A stretch of 64,000 bases of DNA from Salvator merianae (Eukaryota > Chordata > Lepidosauria > Squamata > Teiidae): NCBI GenBank assembly GCA_003586115.2, contig QVOM02000102.1:2693856-2757855 (forward strand). The letters run 5' to 3'. A program made the position numbers and the translations under genes. Position 1 is the first letter of the stretch. Every line of letters starts with the position of its first letter. The notes under the pieces were generated by a model. The model was not told where the DNA came from, made no database searches, and worked only from the letters and a program-made list of their open reading frames with translations. Of the stretch, positions 22,659 to 34,583 are shown one piece after another.

Positions 22659-23836
22659 TAGGGATGTGCACGAAATTTCGAAGCAACGAAATTTCGTACG
22701 AATTTCGTTGCTTCGCAATATTCGCATCGAATGCGAAGTGCCCTCCCTATCGCGAAAGCGAATAGCGAAAGTCACGGCGATTTTCGTCAATTTTCGTGAC
22801 CTTCGCTACTCACCGCGAACGGCTATTTTTCGTCCTTTTTCACTGCGAAAACTGCGAAGCAACGAAGCTCGGTAGCTTCGTAGCCTCAAGTCTCTGCCTC
22901 TAGAGGTGGAAATTGTAATGCATCACATTAGGGAAGACGGTATTTTTTTAACTCTTCGCCTGCCTCGCAGCGATCGCACCGCATGAGGATGAGAAACTCA
23001 GATGGCTTGGAGTTAATAAAACTTCTTTGATGGTGTTATATAGTTCTTCGTTTTGAAACAGAGGGCAAGACGTGGTGTCATTTCACTGCTGCTCGGAAGT
23101 AGGGAGAGAGGGCAAGACGAGGCAACATTTCGCTGCTACTCGGAAGTAAGAAGGGAGGGCAAGACGAGGCGTCATTTCGCTGCTGCTCGGAAGTAGGGAG
23201 TTATTTCATCCTGCGGCTGCCGCCAGTCTTCTAAATTACGCGCTGAGCTGAAGGCAATTGCTTCGTGCGTCGCTGACTAAGCCTGCCCGCCTCGTAGGCG
23301 AGGTAATAATTTCTGTGCCCCAAACGATCGGCACGGATGGCAGACAGCAACGAGTCGCGCCGAAAAGTTAAAGGGACAGAAATTAGCGCGCGTGCGCGCA
23401 CAGACATGAGCGTCAAAAAGGCATCGAAAATGACAAAAAAATTAAAGCAAAAAAAATTCCTTCGCTTCCTTTCGCTTGCTTTCGAGCTGCAGTGAGGAAC
23501 CCAAAACGTACCTTCGTTGCTTTGAATCCTGCTACAAACCGGCCGCCGGTAAAAAGTAAGCTCCGTGCAATTTTTACTTTTAACGAAGCAACTCCTTAAA
23601 TTAGCAACGTGGACGGTCAAATATAGAAGGGAGAGGGCAGTGGGATATGCGGCATTTATTTTTCACTACTTATTTCATTGATTTTCCACTTCCGGTTTTC
23701 GAAAATTTACGAAAATTTTCGCTGCGAAAACGAAAATCGCCATTTTCGCGACTTCCGTTTTCGTGCGAAAACGAAGCTACGAAGTTTCGATGCATTGTGA
23801 AACGAACAGAGAAAATTCATTTCGTGCACATCCCTA
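22659..23836. mobile_element. Young non-autonomous hAT element 4 (1,178 bp)
   Basis: The terminal inverted repeats match perfectly for 18 bp (TAGGGATGTGCACGAAAT), and an exact 8-bp duplication GTGGATAG lies at 22651-22658 and 23837-23844. The first and last 150-200 bp are packed with CGAAA/TTTCG motifs in both orientations. CpG content is far above the flanks, pointing to recent insertion. It has a 47-bp tandem repeat inside. The longest frame (129 codons, minus strand) has no transposase-like motif, so mobilisation must depend on a protein supplied elsewhere. Confidence 0.92.
23061..23200. repeat. 47-bp tandem repeat, three copies
   Basis: Units begin GAGGGCAAGACG at 23061, 23108 and 23155 and each ends in a CTCGGAAGTA block. 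Spacing is exactly 47 bp, with a few substitutions between units. Confidence 0.88.
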
Positions 23837-24942
23837 GTGGATAGTATTGGAAATTGTCCCTAAATCTGCCCTATTCTAGTAAAAGGGGACCCTAGTTTAG
23901 CCAGGAGCAGTCATTTCTCACCCTCAGAGGTTGGGGGGGGGGATTAAAAATGTGAATATGCTTCTAGGAAGGAAGCTCTGGAGTCCAGGCCAGTTCGTCA
24001 AGCAGACTGGCTGAGCTCCTGGAGAGCACAACTCTGTAACAGATAATAGCAAAGCAAAGTTGTTTGGCTGTGCACCCTAGCCAAGGCACAGATTGACATT
24101 CAGGCAAGCAGATGTGCTTTGGGCTGAAGCAGCAAGACAGCAGCAGGAGCTTCAAGATGACAGCAGCTTAATCAGTAGGTGGGGAGGGTGTGAAGGTTCT
24201 TATCTGGCTGCTTCTGATGTTCACTTTAGAAAAATCTGGAACTTGGAGTTTCCCTAATCTCGGGTTCTGCCCAGGGATGGAAATGAAAGTCTGTGCTAAT
24301 GGGAGTCTGTGGGCAGGTTCTGGTGGGGAAATGTGGAGGGGAGGAGATAAATGATATAGTAGTTGTACATATTTGGAGTTCCATCTTCTTGTGCTCATTT
24401 GAAGGAACTCACCTTTGTTCTCGGTTGAGCTTAAATGGGTGACCTTACCTTAAACAAAGATCAGTATCTGGTTGGGACAAGGTTTTAGTTGGATTTCACA
24501 CAGCTGCCTTGCACTCTTAATAAGAAACTCTACAGATGAAGACGCAACTTATACTGTATCAATAGGTTTGTCTAGGAAGCAAAATAACTTTTAATATTAT
24601 TTTTTACTTCTGGCCAAGATATTTCAGTAGCCATCAAGACATTTAATGAGTTACCACCTGAGTCAACTCTTGCCTTCTTGCAGATGTTTATCTAAGCTGT
24701 TTTTCTTTAACGGAGACAGAATATTTTGCAATCCTTCTTGTTCTTTTAAACTCAGGCTTACACTTTCCAATATGAAAACTGGAGAACAAAAAAAGGATCC
24801 TGTTCTAGTACAGTGATTCAGTCTCTCTGGCTAAGTTCCCTCTTCTTGCAACCCATATGCCAATTGGGTTTATGATGCCCACGTCCATTTTTGGTATACC
24901 ATAATTGTCTGTATTATGGAAGAGCCCTGCCTTTTGGTAGCA

Positions 24943-25923
24943 TAGTACCATAATATTTAGTGTTTCTGGGAAGGGGATGTATCAAATCCACATGTGTGCA
25001 TTGAAGAGATTATATATTCAGCAGAATAGATTTGACACACCAGTCTGATATAGTGGTTAAAATCAAGCAGAATCTTAACTGCAGCTCAATATATTGCTCC
25101 ATAAAATTAGTACTGAGGTTTCAGTTGAACAGCAGATTTGTAAATCTTAAATAAGTAAGATGAAATAACATAACTGCTATACTGTATGTTACAAAAAAAA
25201 AAAAAAATCTTTAGGGATTTCTTTTAAAATATGGCTTCAAGCAAAGTTTTTCACTCATAAGGTTAAGCTTCATGATCAGCCTCTTAGCTTGAATCATGTG
25301 GATGGTGCATCTTTTGTTTGGATACTCAAATTTCTATCACAGAAGAGGAAAAAAAATATTGATTTCCTGTTTCCTCAGAAGAAAGAATACATACATACAT
25401 AGATACATACATACATACATACAATAGTTTTCAGTAGAAGCACACTAGAAATATTAACCATTAAAACAGTTGGCAATCTATAGGAGAGAGATTTGTCAGG
25501 CAGGCTCCACATAGTAGAGTTATAGTGCTGTGAATGCATAATGATCATGCAGTGTCTGCATGTCACTGTACCCTGGTTGTGCATGCAATGCAGAGGAACA
25601 GCTTAGTGTTAGTATCGATGCAATCCCCTTTCCCTACTATGCAGTCATTAAGTTTTGCTATGGCCCTTTAGCAACAGAACAGTTTGAATTGCTCTCAGGG
25701 CTCTTCAGACTGCTCTTGTCACTACTTTAGGGGAATTTACTGGTCCCTTCGGTAGTGTCCCAGCCATTTTCTAGGTTTGAAGACTCCACTTACTCTGTCA
25801 GATCAAAGATGATTGTAGATCTGACATGATGAGGGGATGAGACATACAAGCAGTTCACCTCCATATTAAAGAATAGTACTACAAACATAGTGCTACTATC
25901 TAATGCAAAACAGGTGAGACCCT
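24943..25923. other. Unassigned sequence with ATAC microsatellite
   Basis: No gene recognised. An (ATAC)n tract with one GATA variant lies at 25389-25424. Confidence 0.5.
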
Positions 25924-26621
25924 TGTTATGAGACTACCTTATTAAATATGAATTGATCCACACTTTGACATAAGCAACCTTGTGTCAGTGTGGGAACTTA
26001 GAAAATTTGCACATTATGATATGGTGAAAGTACAGGAAATGGACCAGCAGTGGCCTGGATTTCTGTTGCATCTTGGAAACACAAACTCCACTTTAAAAAG
26101 CATACGCTACTGAGAAATTTCCCTTTGGCTGCCCCCCCTTTTGTCTACAAGGAAGCATATTTGCATATCTATGTTAAAAGGTCTTATTGGCTTCCTTCAG
26201 AACAATAGAAAACCTCTGCAGGCTGTATGTAACTGGTACACTTTGATAAAAAATACTATAAGGTATCTAAAAGGTATCATTTCTGTCACTACAAAATATT
26301 GGTAAACTGTGATCTTTAACAGAAAATAGTAGATAAACATCTTGCTTACTTGTCTTGATCACCCATCAGGAAACCTTTTTGTCTCTTATGGCTCGCCATT
26401 GTCCTTATGTAAATGAGTATTTGCTGGGTCTTGACCTACATTTACCCCAAGCATGTGACATGTACTGCCTCTGGCCCCTCCCAGCCTTTTGCTCTAAATC
26501 ACAGAAGTCCATGTAGCTGGCATCCATTGCCCTGAGTCCGATCACTGAGTCCCAGCATTCTTTTCACCAAGTCCAGGTAACCAATCCTGATGTTTCTCTG
26601 CCTCTGTCCAGCCCAGACTAT

Positions 26622-27194
26622 GGGCCTGTTCGCACTACCATGGTAGACTGTTCCTAACCGCTCACTGGAATGGAGGTTTCGCACTACCGCGGGCGTGCGC
26701 CTCTTCCAAAACGAACCGAGCCTCGCCCGATAGGTGCCTGATGCTGGGGAAGGCAAGACAAGCAATTACTTGTCTTGATTCCAACCTGAGTGATCGAGCA
26801 AAGATTGGAGAAGGTGCTTTCACACTGCTTCCTGGCTCAAAATGGCAGCAGGGAGGGGCTGGCATGGCTGCATAGGTGCAGTCTGCTGCTTCACAACCCG
26901 GTTTGCCCTTCGGGCTTCGCAGTCTGGCTGCTGTTTTAAAGACAGCTCCGAAAGGAGCCCCTCTAGCTTCGAAGCAGTACTCAATGGTTCTGATCACTAG
27001 ACCTGTCTTGGCATCCGTGTCTCTATGATTCATGACCTCATTTCCTGTCTAGGGGATTCCCATCCACACTGCTCCCTCTGCTGATTAGCTTGGAGTCTTT
27101 TTCCCTGGCTGGTAAGTGCATATAGCACCTCCAACCTCTCTGGTCTGAAGCCTACTAATTAGAACGTTCTGCTAAGGTAAGTGTGAACAGGCCC
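26622..27194. mobile_element. Family M element, copy C (inside R1)
   Basis: A 573-bp element with GGGCCTGTTCGCACTACC at the left and GTGTGAACAGGCCC at the right. It is absent from the R1 copy at 44.7-46.1 kb, where the corresponding site near 45.41 kb is empty. It is CpG-rich. The flanks (CTAT / ATTAA) do not give a clear duplication. The interior has little similarity to copy A, so it may be a different subfamily sharing ends. Confidence 0.72.
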
Positions 27195-27330
27195 ATTAAA
27201 AGCTGTGGCTTTTGAAAATCCTGTTCTCTTTGCGTCTTTGTCTCTTGCTCCTGACTTGCTTCCTTCCCTCCCTTGTGTTCGTCTTTCGCTTCCCCTTCTT
27301 TTATCTCCAGCCCATTCGGATCCAAAGATA

Positions 27331-27404
27331 GGTATATCTATATCTATATCTATATCTATATCTATATCTATATCTATATCTATATCTATCTACGTATATG
27401 TATA

Positions 27405-27439
<35 letters not shown>

Positions 27440-27440
27440 G

Positions 27441-27476
<36 letters not shown>
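27331..27476. repeat. (TATCTA)n and (TA)n microsatellites
   Basis: Ten or more TATCTA hexamers followed by TA runs broken by ATGTATG variants. The long IYIYIY and SISISI open frames here are translations of the repeat. Confidence 0.93.
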
Positions 27477-27479
<3 letters not shown>

Positions 27480-27938
27480 TTGGGGAAAAGTAAAGATTGG
27501 GTTGTGTTGTGCTTTTTGTGCTGCTTTTCTTCTTTGCTATTGCTGAAACCTTGGAATACTAGCAGGGTCTCCCTACACGTTTAAATTCTTTTTTTCCCTT
27601 TGTGCTTGCATTCAAACCACATTTCATTGTTGCTGCCAATGTTTTTGCTCTAGTGCCACTTTTCTTGTGTTCTGAATAAATACATATTCATTTTTATTGG
27701 GAACTCTGTTTTGACTTGATCTTTCCTCTGCCTCATTTTTACATGATCTATCCCAATTGATTTTCTGTTTTTAAAGCAAATAGCCTAAAAGATCCTGCTC
27801 TTACAGAATGACTGGGAGAGTTTTTCCCCTAAAGTAAAATTCCCAGCTACTGCTCGTATCACACTTCAGATGTAGCACTTCACCTACCCTGGTTAGATTT
27901 AGCCTCACAGTGAAGACTGAAGATAGTTTTTATACAGT

Positions 27939-27998
27939 ATGCTATACCATACCATACCATACCATACCATACCATACCATACCATAAGATACCATACC
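27939..27998. repeat. (ATACC)n pentamer microsatellite
   Basis: About ten tandem ACCAT/ATACC units, with one AAGAT variant near the end. Confidence 0.9.
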
Positions 27999-28079
27999 AA
28001 ACTTTGGATTTTGTCCCAAATGACCCATTTAGCTCTTTCTGACTCCATGATTATGTGGCTATTCCTTTGAAATTAATTC

Positions 28080-28560
28080 TCCTGGGGAGCTTCTGCACAT
28101 ATGCCTCTGTGATGGTGGAAAACACTTCTGAAAGATCAGGCCAAGGGTGTGGCAGAGCAGCATGCAGTGTGTTTGTGGACATCCATAGGATGGCTACCCT
28201 GCCTCATCCTAGCTCCAAAGCCAGGAAATAAAAGTTTCCAGTTCCAATGCTGCATACCAGAGGTATTTCACCTTGATGCAAGAAAGGGGCTATGAGCCTA
28301 ATCTTGGCAAAAGATTGACATTCCCCAGAACAAGGCCTGAACTGCTTTTGCCATTGCCACATGGCAGCAGCAAGATTGGGACCCGCCCTGGGCCATGAAG
28401 GACACCACTTTAAAGTTGATTCCCACTGGAGTGTTTCTGGGTGATGTTCCCCTGTTTGGCAGCCAGTCAGTTCCCCGAGAGGCACAACCTTCCTGGGAAT
28501 GTGCCTGAATTTGTACCTTGTGGTTTCAGGACACAACCGACATGTTCCTCAAGCATCTTG
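28080..28560. repeat. Low-copy interspersed segment, type unknown
   Basis: A block around 28395-28445 (ACCACTTTAAAG...CTGGAGTGTTTCTGG) resembles 44290-44330. The extent, ends and class are not determined. No convincing coding frame. Confidence 0.3.
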
Positions 28561-29755
28561 CAGATATTGTCTCCCAGCATCATGCCATAGTGTCTCCCAG
28601 TATATGAAAAACTGAATCAGAGGAACAATTGGCAATTTTAAAATGGCATACATCATGGCAATATATACCTGGACAATGAAAGCCAAATCCAGAATTGTCA
28701 GTAAAACATTCTGTGACTGAAAAATATGAAAATAATAATAACCACATTTTTTTTCCCATGGGCTTTTAAAGGATATCAGTATGGTGAGTGAGGTGTTTCC
28801 CTTAAAGAGAGTTACAGAATGAAGATATCACCACTGAAAAGGCCCTCAATATTCTGAAGATGATGGTATAAGTCACAATGTTTCACAGATGTCAGGCCAA
28901 ATAAAATGATTGTAATTAAAGCTGGAATTGTCACAATTGTCTTACAAGCTGCCTAAAATACTTACAAAGACACTGAAAAATATCCATCATCATATCCTAT
29001 CCTCTAACAAATAGGGTCCATAAATATGTACAACAGTTTGAAGAACCCCTCCTTCTAGTTTGTTGCAAGAGAAGGCACTTCCTTTTTTTTTTTTTTTTTT
29101 TCTTCACCTGTGTGAATATTTATTTTTTTCTGTTCAGATATTCTGGACTGATATGGAGGTTATACAGTGCCAGTTATAAAAGATATGATACTCTATGAAT
29201 GCATATATTCTCTTGAGATGTTAACATCCCTGTTGATCCATTCAATACAAAACTATATTACTTTCATGAAATAAATTATTCTATAGTATACATTTATTTT
29301 TATTTCATGCATAAATGAGGGAAAGGACTTTCACTCTCATACTTAACAAACTGATCAGCCCACTAGAAATAAGTAAAATATACTTTTATTTTAATGAGAT
29401 ACAATTATTATTTATATGCTTAAAATATATTACTTGGAGAAGGTGTCCTATCTGCATGCTTATAACATATATCCATTCACACACGTCTACTATTTGGTTC
29501 ATCATAGCATACATAATTGTTCTCTTTTCCTTCATCATTACAATGACTGCAATATAAACTAGGCTGTCACAGTTTCCATCAAAATGAAACTCTGAAGGGG
29601 TCCAGCTGAAGTTATGTGTTGGCTAAGAAGTGGAAGGACAGTGAGCTAGCACATTGAGCTCTGAGGTAAAGTTCCATACTATCCAGATTTTCATCACTTG
29701 CAAAGAAACACTGTCCCTGGACACCTGCCTCCAGGTTGGAAAGACAGGCAGGATG
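28561..29755. other. Unassigned sequence with poly-T tract
   Basis: No gene recognised. A poly-T run of about 20 lies near 29082-29101. Confidence 0.45.
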
Positions 29756-29914
29756 TCTGTAAAACCATTTGCGGGGGGTCAAGAGCAGGTGAAGGTTTTG
29801 CCTTTACGTTCTGCTTGAGAATGCCCAGAAGCAATTGGTGGGCCGCTGTGTGAAACAGAATGCTGGACTAGATGGGCCGTGGCCTGATCCAGCAAGGCTC
29901 CTCTTATGTTCTAA
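29756..29914 (+). mobile_element. CR1 LINE 3' end
   Basis: Ends with GGACTAGATGGGCC...GGCCTGATCCAGCAAGG followed by CTCCTCTTATGTTCT, the 3' terminal signature of reptile/bird CR1 elements, preceded by a typical ...AGAAGCAATTGGTGGGCCGCTGTGTGAAACAG-like block. It is a short 5'-truncated copy with no coding sequence. CR1 lacks a poly-A tail and shows none here. Confidence 0.85.
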
Positions 29915-29980
29915 GTAGACTGGATGTTAGGCCACAGACGAAGTCTGAAACTGGATGTTTTGGCCAAAAGGTAAATAGTA

Positions 29981-30460
29981 ATTTATTTATTTACTAAAAG
30001 ATTTCTATTCCATCTTTCACCTAAAGGTCCCAGTGCAGATTATAAAAGTATAAAATATATAAAGTAATGTTAAAAACATATTTAAGATATAATCCCTTCC
30101 TCTCTTCCTCCCTGGCAGGACAACACACAGAGGAACATGGGAACTAAAGGGGCATACAAATGCTATCCATGTCAACTCCTCCAACAAAAATGATCTCAAC
30201 ATAGTTCTCCAAAGTTTAGCAGTAGATCTCTTATTTTAGCAGAGGAGAAAGGAAACTGGCACATCTGGTACATTAGCATTTGACCATCCCACCCCCAGCA
30301 AACTTTTGTTCAGCAAAACATATTTTGGGTGGATGGTTCCAAATGCTGGCTTGTATAAAGGTACCAAATAATATTTATGGGTGAGCATGGATTTGAACTT
30401 GGGTCTTCCTTGTCATTGTACATATAATCACTGCACTGCACTGTATTTATAAATGTTGAA
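29981..30460 (-). repeat. L2-type tail with tRNA-like head, possible SINE
   Basis: On the minus strand the 29981-30060 end reads as an L2-like tail (GGGACCTTTAGGTGAAAGATGG then AAATAAATAAAT). Near 30380-30445 there is a tRNA-SINE-like head (AGTGATTATA...CAAGTTCAAATCCATG). The central part is not recognised, so the two may be separate fragments. Confidence 0.4.
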
Positions 30461-31169
30461 GTGCTTGTGATTACATGACCTTATATTGTCAATTTTTTTC
30501 AAGAGTTTTCAAACTAAATAAAATATTAAAACAGCCACCACAACAACACTAAATTCCAGTTTCATTGTGGAGGTGTTCCATTAAATCCAAAAGTCTGCTG
30601 AATGTGAGAGAAATTAGAAAAAAAAAATATTTACACCAAATAAAAATGTTTTATTTGCCAGTCAGGCAATACAAACATTGCTGATAATCTGAAGACCTTA
30701 TAGGACTTTAAGTTCCTTTTCTTTTGAGCTTCAGACATTTTAAAAAAATGTTTAATATATTTATTAACAAATTATAACAACAAAAATAAATAAAAAAAAT
30801 ATAGTGCTCCCCCCAAAGATAATACACATTGAAAAAGAGACAAGGGAGATGCACAAGATGGCGGGGGAAGGACGAACGCTGGAGGAGAGCTCCGCTATCG
30901 ACAACGACGGTTTTCCATCTGCAGCAGCTTTAAACTTTTAAAACAGAGCAACATCGGCGCTTAATTGTATTACCCTTCATTTGATGCAGTTTGCTTGTGT
31001 TGAAAGAGCTCGGGGAGCTGTGGGCGAGAGAAGGAGAGAAGGAGTCCCGAAGTCTGAAGGAGGCGCCGCCGCCGCTGTGGCTGGCTGTGAGAATTTGCTG
31101 TGGAATGCAGACTTGTGAGTTGGCGGAGCGGAAGCAGCAGGACAACGGAAGGCAGAGCCCAGCCTCGGC

Positions 31170-31991
31170 ATGTCTGACCAGATGGTCCAGCTGAACGAGG
31201 AAAAACTCCTGCTGGAGGAGAGGCTGCGGAGCCTGGCGGGGAGGAGGCTGCAGGACCTGATAGAACAGCTGAGTCTCCGGGCGTGGGAGAGGGGAACGGA
31301 GCAGCCACCGCCTACGGTACCGCGGGCTGGAGCCGCATCGCCTGTGACTGAGAAGCTGCTACAGCTGAAGGGTGAGAATGTGCGGGTGAGGAAGAAGCTG
31401 AGGACCGTCTTTGTCAGCAGGAAGGAGCGCCTGGCCAGAGTCCGATCGCTGGAGAGAGAACTGGGGGGTCCTCTGGAGGCCTGGGAGCCTGGAGGAGATC
31501 CTGACCTCCCGAAGCGCAGCCTGGAGGCAAGGAAGGCCGCGGCTTCTGTCTGGCGAGGGCGCTTTGCCTCCCTCAGCCAGCTGCTTCCCGCGGAGCAGCC
31601 TGGCCTTCGAGGGCCTCCTGGGGAAGAAGAGGACTCCGCTGGGACCCCATTGCGAGTTATGAGCCAGGGGCTGCAGCAGAGCCTGTGGGAGAAGGACCTC
31701 CATGTTGCAGCCCTACAGGCACGCCTCAAGGACCCTTTTTTGGCCCCTGAATACCAGGCCCTGCCGGATTGGGTCTCTGAGAGCTCCGAAGCAGCCGCTC
31801 CCGTGACTTGGGGGGGGGAGCGGGGCCGAGGAGTAGGGCCCAGGGGAAGAGCTGAGGGCTGCCCTGGAATAGAAGGTTGGCACCCTGGAGCAGGGCCGGG
31901 AGCTGCTTCAAGCAACTACCGGAGGCTCTGGCTGCCCAGGAGGAGGCCGTGGAGTGGGTGTGGGAGGAAGAGTTTTTTAATGAGGGTTTAA
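31170..31991 (+). pseudogene. L2 ORF1, coiled-coil protein (frameshifted)
   Basis: Starts MSDQMVQLNEEKLLLEERLR with clear leucine heptads over residues 4-35, followed by further helical charged stretches (KLLQLKGENVRVRKKL, ARVRSLERELG). ORF1 proteins of CR1/L2 elements are variable and thought to bind RNA; no zinc finger is evident here. At the nine-G run 31810-31818 the helical frame shifts: the continuation (EELRAALE, then KVGTLEQGRELLQA) lies one base out, with a TAG in place of a likely Gln codon. The last 60 or so residues of the apparent frame are therefore spurious. Confidence 0.65.
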
Positions 31992-32102
31992 TTTTTTATT
32001 TTTATTTTAATTTTTATTTTATTTTTTTTGGGGGGAGGGATTTGAGGGTGCTGGGATATTAAGGGGTTGGATAGCTTGTTTGGTTGGGTGTGTTCGGATT
32101 AG

Positions 32103-34583
32103 ATGTGGAGTGTGGGTGGTGAGTGTGTGGGGAGTGGAGGGACCGGCCTGCCGAGGGAGGACGGGGCCAGGGGATGGGGAGGGGCGATCTCTGGGATGGT
32201 AGAGGGTCGGAACATACCAGTTTTGCTGGGAAGAGGCAGATATGGCGGGAGCCGGGGGGTAGGCCGCACTCGGGGAACGAGGGCTCGCTGCTTAAAAGCG
32301 GTTCCCCGTTCTAGCCCCTCAGAATCAGAATCACCTAGGGGCTCAACCCGTGGTACTGGTGATAGGCAATGTCCGGGCCCTGAGCTCCGGCTGCTGCTGC
32401 TTAATGCCAGGTCAGTGAATAATAAAGCTCCCCTCGTTCAGGACCTGCTTTCGGACGAGGTGGCTGACCTGGCATGTGTGACTGAAACCTGGCTGGGCCC
32501 TGAGGGGGGTGTTCCTCTCTCGGAAATCTGCCCAGCCGGGTTTCAGGTGTGGCACCAGCCACGACCTCAGGGAAGGGGTGGCGGAGTGGCGATTATTGCC
32601 CGGAAGACGCTTAGCCTGCGCAGGCTCGCTGCTCCCGAGATTGCGGGTTGTGAGTTCCTCTTTGTGAAGTTGGACCTAGGGGTTCAGGTGGGCTTGTTGC
32701 TCGCGTACCTGCCTCCCAACTATGTGTCGACTGCCCTGCCTGCGCTACTTGAGGAGGTGGCCAGGCTGGTCGTTGAGTCTCCCAGACTTATAGTCTTGGG
32801 GGACTTTAATGTGCCATCACTCGGCGAATCCTCGGGGTTGGCGCAGGAGTTCATGGCTTCCATGGCAACCATGGACCTGACCCAGGTAGTTCAGGGCCCG
32901 ACTCACGAGAAGGGACACACACCCGACATGGTATTCCTCTCAGGACAGTTGAGTAATGAGCTGATTTTAAGGGGCTTAGATATTGTGCCCTTGTCATGGT
33001 CAGATCATTCTCTGCTACGGCTTGACTTCAGGGTGCCAATCCTTCACCGTAGGGAGGCGGAACCGATTAGGTGGTTCCGCCCCAGACGCCTAATGGACCC
33101 GATGGGCTTTCAAAGGGCGCTTGGGGAAGTACCGGACTCGCTTATACACAATTCGGCGGAGTCCCTGGCAATGGCCTGGAATATGGCCGCAAAGGGGGCT
33201 CTTGATCGGATTGCGCCTATGCGACCTCTCTGTGGTAGTAGACCCAGAAGGTCTCCTTGGTTCACCGAGGAACTCAGGGGGATGAAACGCCAGAAGAGAC
33301 GTCTAGAGAGCCGTTGGAGGGCCAGTAAATCCGAGTCTGACCGAACACAACTAAGTTCTTATATTAAGACTTATCTTGTGGCGATCAAGGTGGCAAGATC
33401 GGCGTACCTTTCCACAGTGATTGCGTCTGCGGAATCTCGCCCAGCCACCCTGTTTAGGGTGACTCGCTCCCTCCTTGGTGTGGGGGGGGAGGAAGAACCC
33501 ATGCAGGGTAGTGCTGAGGATTTTAATAAATTTTTCTCAGATAAAGTCGCTCAGATTCGGGCAGACCTGGACTCTGACTGGGAAGCAGTGTCGACTGAAA
33601 ATGATTCAGTCGAGGTGACTGGGTCACGTCTTTGTCCAGTTATATGGGAAGAGTTTGAACCGGTGATGCCTGATGAAGTGGACAAGGCCATGGGAGCTGT
33701 GAGCTCCGCCACCTGTTTATTGGATCCATGTCCCTCCTGGCTGGTTTCAACCAGCAGGGAAGTGACACGGGGCTGGGTCCAGGCGATTGTAAATGCTTCT
33801 TTGAGGGAGGGGTCATTTCCAGCTCCCTACAAGGAGGCGATTGTGCGCCCCCTCCTCAAGAAGCCTTCCCTGGACCCAACTGTTTTAAACAACTATCGTC
33901 CTGTCTCCAACCTCCCCTTTATAGGGAAAGTTGTCGAGAAGGTGGTGGCGTTCCAGCTCCAGCTGTCCTTGGATGAAGCCGATTACCTAGGCCCGTGGCA
34001 GTCTGGTTTCAGGCCCGGCTACAGCACTGAGACTGCCTTGGTCGCACTGATAGATGATCTCTGGCGGGCTCGGGATAGGGGTTACTCCTCTATCCTGGTG
34101 CTTCTTGACCTCTCGGCGGCTTTCGATACCATCGACCATGGTATCCTTCTACGCCGGCTGGAGGGGTTGGGAGTGGGAGCCACCATTTTACGGTGGTTTT
34201 CCTCCTACCTGTCTGGTCGGTTGCAGTCGGTGTTAGTAGGGAGGCAGAGGTCTGCCCCTAGGCCCCTCATTTGTGGGGTGCCTCAGGGGTCTGTCCTCTC
34301 CCCCCTGCTATTCAACATTTACATGAAACCGCTGGGTGAGATCATCCGTAGTTACGGGGTGAGTTACCATCAATACGCTGATGATACTCAGCTGTACATT
34401 TCCACCCCGCACCAATTCAGTGAAGCGGTCGATGTAATGTGCCGGTGTCTGGAGGCTGTCAGGGTCTGGATGGGTGTCAACAGGCTTAGACTCAACCCTG
34501 ACAAGACGGAATGGCTGTGGGTGTTGCCTCCCAAGGACTCGGCCATCTGTCCATCCATTACTTTTGGGGGGGGGAATTGTTGA
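32103..34583 (+). pseudogene. L2 ORF2 part 1: endonuclease and reverse transcriptase
   Basis: An open frame of 826 codons, with a low-complexity N-terminus of uncertain start. From about residue 95 comes an APE-type endonuclease (LLLNARSVNNKAPLVQDLL, VTETWL, GGVAIIAR, VLGDFNVPSLG, SWSDHSLLRLDF), then a linker to about residue 480. The RT follows (VRPLLKKPSLDPTVLNNYRP, SGFRPGYSTETALV, LLDLSAAFDTIDHGILL, GVPQGSVLSPLLFNIYMKPL, with the catalytic YADD at 34374-34385). The protein nicks DNA and primes reverse transcription at the target. The frame ends just after a nine-G run at 34566-34574; the remainder continues in another frame, so one indel separates the two parts. Confidence 0.9.

Larger units (their letters stand above)
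22243..24942 (-). mobile_element. LTR-like repeat R2, copy 1, carrying a hAT element
   Basis: About 1.5 kb once the hAT at 22659-23836 is removed. It aligns over its length with 58854-60418 and, inverted, with 51829-54651. Read on the minus strand it starts TGCTACCAAAAGGCAGGGC and ends in a CTCATAATA block (CTCATAACA in other copies), a TG...CA layout. A TATA-like CTCATAAAAAG lies on the minus strand near 22600 and an AATAAAATTTG signal near 22420, in the order expected of U3-R-U5. No target duplication survives. I infer a long terminal repeat, probably of a Gypsy-type element because a partial copy abuts an integrase remnant near 47-49 kb. Confidence 0.6.
25924..27861 (+). mobile_element. 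LTR-like repeat R1, copy 1, carrying a family M element
   Basis: Colinear with 44692-46097 at both ends (TGTTATGAGACTACC start; TGCTCGTATCA end). About 1.36 kb remains without the insertion at 26622-27194. An AATAAA lies near 27675, about 185 bp before the end, suiting a plus-strand LTR. The flanks CCCT/CACT match at 3 of 4 positions; the other copy has an exact 4-bp match. A TATCTA/TA microsatellite has expanded inside it at 27331-27476. Solo LTR is an inference; no internal region is seen. Confidence 0.5.

Noticed and set aside
23231..23620. 129-codon minus-strand frame inside hAT element 4 as a transposase
   Set aside because: No DDE or hAT dimerisation motifs and too short; the element appears non-autonomous.
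27205..27584. Overlapping open frames with long SISISI and IYIYIY runs
   Set aside because: They are translations of the TATCTA and TA microsatellites.
30977..31915. 312-codon minus-strand frame
   Set aside because: It is antisense to L2 ORF1; Ser/Pro-rich composition is explained by the GC-rich coding strand.
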